From Porphyromonadaceae bacterium UBA7087 (GTDB lineage: Bacteria > Bacteroidota > Bacteroidia > Bacteroidales > Muribaculaceae): 39,020 bases of DNA. Below the pieces are notes generated by a model. The model was given only the letters and a program-made list of their open reading frames with translations. It searched no databases and was not told the DNA's origin. Positions 32,844 through 39,020 of the stretch are shown piece after piece. Each line of letters opens with the position of its first letter. Within the stretch, counting starts at the first letter, position 1. Made by a program: the position numbers and the translations under genes. The DNA is taken from positions 17,959 to 56,978 of the forward strand of contig DKYZ01000057.1 in NCBI GenBank assembly GCA_002493515.1, in the 5' to 3' direction.

Positions 32844-35513
32844 TTAGATATTTTCGTCAGATTCGTCGTCAGCCCCGGATCCGGACTCCTCGTCGTCATC
32901 CACAATCTCCTCGTCGTCGATGTATTCGGTCTCGTCCACTTCCATGTCAGGCTGCTCGTCATCCATGAACTCGGTGGTATCAGACTCCATCTCTTCTATA
33001 TGATTAACACCATTCTCGGCAACTTGTTTTTCGGAAGGCTCCATTTCATTCTCCTCAGCAGCCTCCTCAGGATCGCTGTCAACCTTGCAGACGGAAGCGA
33101 TTGTGTCGCCACGCTTGGAGAGGTCAATCAGCTTGACGCCCTGTGTGGCACGTCCCATCACCCTGATATCAGCCACCGAGAGACGCAGGGTTATGCCGCT
33201 CTGGTTGATTATCATGAGGTCGTTGTGGTCGTTGACATTCTTTATGGCCACAAGCTCACCGGTCTTCTCGGTCACGGCCATGGTCTTCACACCCTTGCCG
33301 CCACGGTTTGTGATACGGTAGTCGTCGAGAGCCGAACGCTTTCCGTAGCCGTTCTGGGAAATCACCATCACTGTCTCGTCGGGAGCGCCTGTCATGGTAA
33401 TCATTCCTACAACCTCATCATTGTCCGAACCGAGTGTCATACCTCTCACACCTGTGGAAATACGTCCCATTTCCCTGACCTTGTTCTCGGGGAAACGGAT
33501 CGCGCGTCCCTCCCTGTTGGCCATGATTACCTGGGAGTTGCCGTCCGTGAGCCTTACCTGAATCAACTGGTCGTCCTCGCGGATCACAATCGCGTTGACA
33601 CCCTTGGCCCTCGGACGTGAATAAGCCTCAAGCGATGTCTTCTTGATTATACCCTTCTTGGTGGCGAAAATCAAGTTGTGGGTGTTGATGTAATCCTTAT
33701 CGTTGAGATGCTTCACGCGGATGAAAGCGTTGACGCAATCATCGGAATCGATGTTGAGAAGATTCTGGATCGCGCGGCCCTTCGAGTTCTTTCCAGCCTC
33801 GGGAATCTCATAGACCTTAAGCCAGTAGCACCTGCCTTTCTGGGTGAAGAAAAGCATGTAATTGTGGTTGGTGGCAGGATAGATATACTCAATGAAATCC
33901 TGGTCGCGCGTGCTGCTGCCCTTGGAGCCGAGGCCACCGCGATGCTGGGCCCGGAACTCGCTCAGCGGCGTACGCTTGATATAACCCATATGGGAGATGG
34001 TGATGATCATCGGGTCGTCGGCATAGAAATCTTCAGCATTCAGGTCGCCGGAGAACCGGTTGATCTTCGTGCGGCGCTCGTCGCCATATTTGTCGCGGAT
34101 TTCAATAAGCTCGTCCTTCATCACCTGGCGGCATACCTCGTCATTATTGAGGATGTCATTAAGGTGTGCGATCAGCTTCATCAGGTCGTCATACTCGGCA
34201 CGCAGTTTCTCCATCTCGAGGCCGGTGAGCTGACGCAGGCGCATTTCCACGATAGCGCGTGTCTGAACGTCATCAAGGCCGAATCTGTCGGAAAGGCGCT
34301 GGCGAGCCTCGTCGGTGGTCTGCGAAGAGCGTATGATCGATATCACCTCGTCGATATTGTCGCAGGCAATCATCAGTCCCTTCAGGATATGGGCCCTCTC
34401 CTCGGCTTTCTTAAGCTCATAGCGTGTGCGGCGAATCACCACCTCATGCCTATGGTCGACAAACGCCTGGAGAATCTCCTTAAGGTTCAGGGTCTTGGGG
34501 CGACCGTTGACCAGAGCCACATTGTTGACGCTGAAAGAGGTCTGGAGCTGGGTCATCTTATAGAGCTTGTTAAGCACGACCCTTGCATTCGCGTCCCTCT
34601 TTATCTCTATGGCAATGTGCATCTTTCCGCGCGCCGAGGTGTCTGTAATGTCGGAGATCCCGTCAATCTTCTTTTCCTCCACGAGGTCGGCGATGCTTTT
34701 GACGAGATCGTTCTTTATGACGCCATAGGGAATCTCGGAAATCACAATCTGGTCGTGGTTGCCGTCAGACTCAATGTCAGCCTTGGCGCGGACCATGATC
34801 CTTCCTCTTCCGGTCAGATAGGCGTCACGCACACCGTTCATACCGAATATCTCACCCCCGGTAGGGAAATCGGGAGCCTGGATGTATTCCATCAGCTGCT
34901 CGATTTCGAGGTCGGGGTTATCGATAAGGGCGATAGAGGCGTTAAGGGATTCGGTGAGATTGTGCGGGGGCATGTTGGTGGCCATACCGACAGCGATACC
35001 GGACGCACCGTTCACCAGCAGGTTAGGTATTCTCGTCGGGAGCACGGAAGGCTCCTTGAGGGTGTTGTCGAAGTTAGGAACAAAATCCACGGTGTCGGCG
35101 TCGAGGTCGCGCAGCATCTCCTCACCCATCCGGGCGAGCTTCACCTCGGTGTAACGCATGGCGGCCGGGGAGTCACCGTCGATGGACCCGAAGTTGCCCT
35201 GTCCGAAAACGAGCGGATAGCGCAACGACCATTCCTGCGCCATTCTCACCATAGTAAAATAGATGGAAGAATCGCCGTGGGGATGGTATTTACCCATCAC
35301 CTCGCCGACGATACGAGCCGATTTCTTCGTGTCGCCTGAGAATGAATTGCCCAGCTCATTCATTCCGAAGAGCACCCTCCGGTGGACGGGCTTGAAACCG
35401 TCCCTGACGTCGGGCAGGGCACGAGAGACAATCACCGACATAGAATAATCTATGTAGGCGCTCTTCATTTCAGACTCGATGTTGATCGGGATAATCTTGT
35501 CGTCTCCTTGCAT
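32844..35513 (-). CDS. gyrA: DNA gyrase subunit A
   Basis: An 889-residue DNA-cleaving subunit of gyrase. The catalytic Tyr is Y121 (AAMRYTEVKL). The quinolone region reads HPHGDSSIYFTMVR, with Ser82 conserved but Phe86 where E. coli has Asp87. The first blade of the C-terminal pinwheel has QHRGGLGSKGS at the GyrA-box position, a variant of the canonical QRRGGKG. The last 78 residues form an extremely acidic tail with 37 Asp/Glu and one Lys. The promoter candidate is at 35593-35600; the TPR gene follows 23 bp downstream. The gene is divergent from the Clp ATPase gene. Confidence 0.97.
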   Translation of the reverse strand: MQGDDKIIPINIESEMKSAYIDYSMSVIVSRALPDVRDGFKPVHRRVLFGMNELGNSFSGDTKKSARIVGEVMGKYHPHGDSSIYFTMVRMAQEWSLRYPLVFGQGNFGSIDGDSPAAMRYTEVKLARMGEEMLRDLDADTVDFVPNFDNTLKEPSVLPTRIPNLLVNGASGIAVGMATNMPPHNLTESLNASIALIDNPDLEIEQLMEYIQAPDFPTGGEIFGMNGVRDAYLTGRGRIMVRAKADIESDGNHDQIVISEIPYGVIKNDLVKSIADLVEEKKIDGISDITDTSARGKMHIAIEIKRDANARVVLNKLYKMTQLQTSFSVNNVALVNGRPKTLNLKEILQAFVDHRHEVVIRRTRYELKKAEERAHILKGLMIACDNIDEVISIIRSSQTTDEARQRLSDRFGLDDVQTRAIVEMRLRQLTGLEMEKLRAEYDDLMKLIAHLNDILNNDEVCRQVMKDELIEIRDKYGDERRTKINRFSGDLNAEDFYADDPMIITISHMGYIKRTPLSEFRAQHRGGLGSKGSSTRDQDFIEYIYPATNHNYMLFFTQKGRCYWLKVYEIPEAGKNSKGRAIQNLLNIDSDDCVNAFIRVKHLNDKDYINTHNLIFATKKGIIKKTSLEAYSRPRAKGVNAIVIREDDQLIQVRLTDGNSQVIMANREGRAIRFPENKVREMGRISTGVRGMTLGSDNDEVVGMITMTGAPDETVMVISQNGYGKRSALDDYRITNRGGKGVKTMAVTEKTGELVAIKNVNDHNDLMIINQSGITLRLSVADIRVMGRATQGVKLIDLSKRGDTIASVCKVDSDPEEAAEENEMEPSEKQVAENGVNHIEEMESDTTEFMDDEQPDMEVDETEYIDDEEIVDDDEESGSGADDESDENI

Positions 35514-35592
35514 GTCTTGTGAGTTTCTTTATAGGGGCCCCATACGGCTGCGGCAGGGATTTCCGGCCGCGGCGCGAGGCCTTTTCAAGCAG

Positions 35593-35600
35593 CAAATTTA
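35593..35600 (-). promoter_or_regulatory. Bacteroidetes -7 element for gyrA
   Basis: TAAATTTG on the minus strand, 79 bases upstream of the gyrA ATG. Confidence 0.6.
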
Positions 35601-35664
35601 CGAAAATTTCTTCAAACTGCCAATTCCATAAATAATATAGCCCTTTTTGCGTTTTATTATCGTA

Positions 35665-35680
35665 GCCGCAGCCATGCGGC
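35665..35680. promoter_or_regulatory. Inverted repeat upstream of the sigma-54 promoter
   Basis: GCCGCA-GCCA-TGCGGC, a perfect 6-bp dyad centred about 63 bases upstream of the predicted start site of the Clp gene. The position would suit an enhancer-binding-protein site, but the role is unproven. Confidence 0.35.
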
Positions 35681-35708
35681 AAAGTGGTGCAAACCGCCCC
35701 AGACGATT

Positions 35709-35725
35709 TTGGCACGATAATTGCA
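35709..35725 (+). promoter_or_regulatory. Sigma-54 (RpoN) promoter of the Clp ATPase gene
   Basis: TTGGCACGATAATTGCA matches the -24/-12 consensus TGGCACG-N4-TTGCW at every conserved base. GG (35711-35712) and GC (35723-35724) are separated by exactly 10 bases. The predicted start is near 35736, giving a leader of about 135 bases. No TAnnTTTG element is found on this strand between 35620 and the ATG at 35872. Confidence 0.75.
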
Positions 35726-35871
35726 TTATATTAGTTAAGCCGGGATACAAAAGCCGTTCCGCAACACATATTATAATATAAAGCGGTTATATTATTATAA
35801 GGAGTCCGGCCTCCTGAGTCGATATGGAACGTAAAACATAAAAAAAAGATAAAAACCACACAAGATATTTG

Positions 35872-38379
35872 ATGAACAACGATTTTTCAAAGCAATTCCG
35901 ACCTATTCTTCAGGCAGCCTACAACGAGGCAAAGCATTTCAACTCGCCGGTGATCACCAGCGAGCACTTTGTGCTCGGAGCCTTGCGAAACCGCGACAGC
36001 TACGCTTTCCGGATTCTCTCCCAGCTCAAGGTGCCCATCGACGACATAACGCGCCAGCTTGAGGAATATCTGTCGCAGCAGCAACCTCCTATGGAAACCA
36101 CCACACTCTTCGAGCATGAGTTCAAGATTTCAGTGGCAGCCGTGAGACATCTTCAGCTCGCCACTTCGGAGGCACGCAAGATGCATGCACGCACCATAGC
36201 CGGAGAGCATATCATCCTTGCCCTCATCCATGACCGCAAGGCTCTTGACAGCGACATATTGCGTGAGATAAAGGAGAAATATCTCGATTTCGACATCACG
36301 ATACAGGCTTTTCCCAGCGAGCAGGCCGCTCACGAGGCAATGGCCAAAGACTATGACGAGGACGACGAGGACGAGGTGCCGTACAAGGAGAGTCGCCAGA
36401 CTTCTTCCCAGAAAGGACGCCAGGGAGCCACAAAAGGTGACACCCCGTCGCTCGACAGATTCGGCTACGACATGACCAAAGCCGCTGTCGAGGGCAGGCT
36501 AGATCCGATAGTGGGCCGTGAGACAGAGATCGAGCGTCTCGCCCAGATTCTCTCCAGAAGAAAGAAGAACAATCCCGTGCTTATAGGAGAGCCGGGAGTC
36601 GGCAAATCAGCGATAGTGGAGGGTCTCGCGCTCCGTATCGTACAGAAAAAGGTGTCTCGGATCCTTTTCGACAAAAGGGTGATCGGGCTTGACATGGCCT
36701 CTCTCGTGGCAGGCACCAAATACCGTGGCCAGTTTGAGGAACGCATCAAGGCTGTTCTCGACGAGCTCGCCAAGAATCCTGACGTGATACTGTTCATCGA
36801 CGAACTCCACACCATTGTGGGGGCGGGAAGCGCACCCGGCACCATGGACGCCGCCAACATCCTCAAGCCGGCTCTGGCCAGAGGCGAGATACAGTGCATC
36901 GGCGCTACGACCCTTGATGAATACCGCCAGAACATCGAGAAAGACGGGGCGCTTGAGCGTCGCTTCCAGAAAGTGATGGTGGAGCCGACAACGGCAGAGG
37001 AGACACTTGAGATCCTCAACAACGTCAAGGAAAAGTATGAGCAGCACCATAACGTGAATTATACGCCGGAAGCCATCAAGGCCTGCGTGGACCTCACGGA
37101 AAGATATGTCAGCGACCGCAATTTCCCCGACAAGGCGCTCGACGCCCTTGACGAGGCGGGGTCAAGAGTGCATATCACCAACATAGTGGTGCCGGAGGAG
37201 ATTGAGAAGATGGAGCGCGAGGTAGACGAGACGACCCGCATGAAGCTCGAAGCGGCAAAAGAGCAGAATTTCGAGCTGGCCGCGTCGCTTCGCGACAAGG
37301 AGGCTCATCAGAAGGAGCAGCTTGCCGCAGCAAAAGAGCGCTGGGAGAAGAATCTCGACAGCGAGCGTCAGGAGGTAGACGAGGAGAAGGTGGCGGAAGT
37401 AGTGGCCATGATGACAGGCGTCCCGACACAGAGGGTCGCCCAGGCTGAAGGAGCCCGGCTTCTGAAGATGGGAGACTCCCTTACCGGCTCAGTGATTGGG
37501 CAGGACGAGGCAATCAGGAAGGTGGTCAAGGCTATCCAGCGCAACCGGATCGGCCTCAAGGATCCCGAAAAGCCGATAGGCGTATTCATGTTCCTCGGCC
37601 CGACGGGAGTCGGCAAGACCCTTCTTGCCAAGAAGCTCGCAGAATATCTGTTTGATTCGAAAGACGCACTCATCAGGATGGACATGAGCGAGTATATGGA
37701 GAAATTCACCGTCTCACGTCTGGTCGGCGCGCCTCCGGGATACGTAGGCTACGAGGAGGGGGGCCAGCTCACCGAGAAGGTAAGGAGACATCCGTATTCC
37801 GTGGTCCTTCTCGATGAGATAGAGAAGGCTCATCCCGATGTGTTCAACATACTGCTCCAGGTGCTCGACGACGGACGTCTCACCGACAACAAGGGCAGAA
37901 TGGTCAACTTCAAGAACACCATCATCATCATGACCTCCAACATGGGCTCTCCGCTCATCCGCGAGAATTTCGCAAATATGACCGAGGAGAACCGTCAGGA
38001 GACCATCGACCGCACCAAGCAGGAAGTCATTGAGATGCTGAAACAGAACATCCGTCCCGAGTTCCTCAACCGTATCGACGAGATTGTGATGTTCGAGCCG
38101 CTGAACCGCAAAGACATACAGAAAATTGTCAATATCCAGATCAACAGCGTCAAGAAGATTCTTGACGGCAATGGTGTTCAGCTCACCATCACCAAGGCAG
38201 CCGAAGAGCTGTTGGCAGATGACGGATATGATCCCGAATTCGGCGCTCGTCCGGTGAAGCGTACCATACAGCGTCTGGTGCTCAATCAGCTGTCGAAAGA
38301 CATTCTGGCAGGTAAAGTAGACCGCGAGCATCCCATCATCATCGACCGTGAGGGAGACAACCTCGTGTTCAAAAACTAA
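35872..38379 (+). CDS. clpC: ClpC-type Hsp100 AAA+ ATPase
   Basis: An 835-residue unfoldase/disaggregase of the Clp/Hsp100 class. The N-domain has two Clp repeats (SPVITSEHFVLGAL, ARTIAGEHIILALI). D1 has Walker A GEPGVGKSAIVEG at about 239 and Walker B FIDELHTIVGAG. The middle region (about 440-485) is short and UVR-like (MKLEAAKEQNFELAASLRDKE), as in ClpC, not the long ClpB coiled coil. D2 has GPTGVGKTLLAKK at about 576 and VVLLDEIEKAHPDV. The D2 loop after TSNMGS (about 687 onward) reads like ClpB and contains no [ILV]GF/L tripeptide for ClpP docking. ATG 35872 is used; a TTG at 35869 precedes it. Regulated probably by sigma-54. Confidence 0.93.
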   Translation: MNNDFSKQFRPILQAAYNEAKHFNSPVITSEHFVLGALRNRDSYAFRILSQLKVPIDDITRQLEEYLSQQQPPMETTTLFEHEFKISVAAVRHLQLATSEARKMHARTIAGEHIILALIHDRKALDSDILREIKEKYLDFDITIQAFPSEQAAHEAMAKDYDEDDEDEVPYKESRQTSSQKGRQGATKGDTPSLDRFGYDMTKAAVEGRLDPIVGRETEIERLAQILSRRKKNNPVLIGEPGVGKSAIVEGLALRIVQKKVSRILFDKRVIGLDMASLVAGTKYRGQFEERIKAVLDELAKNPDVILFIDELHTIVGAGSAPGTMDAANILKPALARGEIQCIGATTLDEYRQNIEKDGALERRFQKVMVEPTTAEETLEILNNVKEKYEQHHNVNYTPEAIKACVDLTERYVSDRNFPDKALDALDEAGSRVHITNIVVPEEIEKMEREVDETTRMKLEAAKEQNFELAASLRDKEAHQKEQLAAAKERWEKNLDSERQEVDEEKVAEVVAMMTGVPTQRVAQAEGARLLKMGDSLTGSVIGQDEAIRKVVKAIQRNRIGLKDPEKPIGVFMFLGPTGVGKTLLAKKLAEYLFDSKDALIRMDMSEYMEKFTVSRLVGAPPGYVGYEEGGQLTEKVRRHPYSVVLLDEIEKAHPDVFNILLQVLDDGRLTDNKGRMVNFKNTIIIMTSNMGSPLIRENFANMTEENRQETIDRTKQEVIEMLKQNIRPEFLNRIDEIVMFEPLNRKDIQKIVNIQINSVKKILDGNGVQLTITKAAEELLADDGYDPEFGARPVKRTIQRLVLNQLSKDILAGKVDREHPIIIDREGDNLVFKN

Positions 38380-38393
38380 AGTATGAGTAATTT

Positions 38394-38433
38394 ACAGAGA
38401 GCGCGCCAATTCGTTTATTGACGCGCTCTCTGT
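38394..38433 (+). terminator. Hairpin terminator after the Clp gene
   Basis: ACAGAGAGCGCG (38394-38405) and CGCGCTCTCTGT (38422-38433) form a perfect 12-bp stem, 15 bp past the stop. No long T-tract follows. Confidence 0.65.
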
Positions 38434-38451
38434 TCGTCTTACAGCAAAAGA

Positions 38452-38490
38452 AATGAAGATGCGTCAGTATGGCGCATCTTCATTAGCTTT
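38452..38490. terminator. Second hairpin between convergent genes
   Basis: AATGAAGATGCG (38452-38463) and CGCATCTTCATT (38473-38484) form a perfect 12-bp stem, followed on the plus strand by AGCTTTT. It lies between the convergent Clp and membrane-protein genes. Confidence 0.65.
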
Positions 38491-38517
38491 TCTCTACCCT
38501 ATTGGTAGCCGCCGGAA

Positions 38518-38940
38518 TCAGCTGTACTGGAATCCGGGTGCGCTATGATTGACAAAGTAGTTTGTCTCCGTGAGTTTGCAATTGCAGTACGGGCATTTGC
38601 CCATTACTTTCAGTCGGCGGTATTCCATGCCGGCATCGAAGGGCTGTCCACACTCCGGATTAGGGCAACGGTAATTGGCTTTGAGCCAGTTGTTTATCTC
38701 CATGCGCTTCATCACCGCAGAATTGGCCGGGTTTCGCGACTTAAGATAAAAGCTGATGGAGAGTATCAGGGCTATTCCCATCAATACCATGCGGATTATC
38801 ATCGGTATGCCCATGCCGTCGTTTTGGCTTTCATAGCCGAAGAATTTCTCAAACGGTATGAGCATTATGAACATGCCTAACGTGGAGCAAATGCCGGCCA
38901 GACGCTGTCTGCTGGCCTCTTTGGTCTGTTCAAGCTGCAT
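38518..38940 (-). CDS. Membrane protein with C-terminal zinc ribbon, start uncertain
   Basis: A protein of 140 residues from the first available ATG (38940). Two membrane segments are seen: AGICSTLGMFIMLIPFEKFF (about 15-35) and MIIRMVLMGIALILSISFYL (about 47-68). A zinc-ribbon follows with CPNPEC and CPYC (four Cys about 92-120). The frame stays open upstream to about 39003, and that stretch (YYKIDHLQGIYEDYQNKL) looks like coding helix but has no start codon; a TAA at about 39001-39003 blocks it. The true gene may be longer and frameshifted, or the start may be at 38940. I do not recognise the family. Confidence 0.6.
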   Translation of the reverse strand: MQLEQTKEASRQRLAGICSTLGMFIMLIPFEKFFGYESQNDGMGIPMIIRMVLMGIALILSISFYLKSRNPANSAVMKRMEINNWLKANYRCPNPECGQPFDAGMEYRRLKVMGKCPYCNCKLTETNYFVNHSAPGFQYS

Positions 38941-39020
38941 GTTTACAAGCTTGTTCTGATAATCCTCATAGATACCCTGAAGATGGTCTATCTTGTAATA
39001 TTACTGTCCGCTAAAAATTT

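Noticed and set aside
33678..35339. 553-codon open frame antisense to gyrA
   Set aside because: A shadow of the high-GC gyrA frame; the translation has no recognisable motif.
35872..38379. ClpB identity for the Hsp100 gene
   Set aside because: The long coiled-coil middle domain of ClpB is missing; a short UVR-like segment is present as in ClpC, although the D2 loop is ClpB-like.
1..39020. tRNA genes, CRISPR arrays, insertion sequences
   Set aside because: I saw no tRNA T-arm plus acceptor pairing, no regularly spaced repeats, and no transposase in the window.

Overview
The window comes from a chromosome of a Bacteroidales bacterium, possibly a Muribaculaceae-type gut member. Three things point there: the promoter element TAnnTTTG of the Bacteroidetes primary sigma factor recurs upstream of many genes, Shine-Dalgarno sequences are absent, and the gene set is typical (a DUF5686 outer-membrane-type protein, a periplasmic TPR regulator, the gyrA-TPR pair, an mreBCD-mrdA-rodA operon). 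Family-level placement is inference. Most of the window is ordinary core genome. The accessory part is about 16.2-24.2 kb.

Layout. 1-2.6 kb: the 5' part of alaS (minus strand, with an apparent 2-base frameshift), divergent from an M23 peptidase and a MerR regulator, then a CYTH-domain protein. 2.7-8.5 kb: a DUF5686 protein convergent with a secreted M16 peptidase, which follows a small secreted protein. 8.7-11.0 kb: a TPR/transmembrane lipoprotein regulator and an ECF sigma factor. 11.2-16.0 kb: a DEAD-box RNA helicase convergent with lon, their ends joined by a perfect 58-bp palindrome, then trmN6. 16.15-16.5 kb: a non-coding transcript with its own promoter and terminator. 16.5-23.8 kb: a tightly packed three-gene defence-type operon made of a PLD-nuclease/SNF2 helicase, an N6-adenine DNA methyltransferase and a DprA-like Rossmann protein. 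23.8-24.2 kb: a structured region without a convincing gene. 24.2-25.5 kb: a META-domain lipoprotein and a solitary XRE regulator. 25.5-31.5 kb: the cell-shape operon mreB-mreC-mreD-mrdA-rodA. 31.6-35.5 kb: gyrA and a secreted TPR protein. 35.7-38.4 kb: a ClpC-type AAA+ chaperone with a textbook sigma-54 promoter. 38.5-38.9 kb: a membrane/zinc-ribbon protein.

The most interesting part is the RNA plus the three-gene operon. The only recognisable promoter upstream of the operon is that of the RNA, whose terminator ends about 50 bp before the helicase start. The RNA is therefore either an unrelated housekeeping RNA next to which the operon was inserted, or an attenuator-like leader or component of the system. 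Other points of note are the sigma-54 promoter of the Clp gene, a Clp ATPase with a ClpC middle region but no ClpP-docking tripeptide, the 58-bp palindrome, near-leaderless promoters, and a methyltransferase whose specificity region is much AT-richer than the rest.
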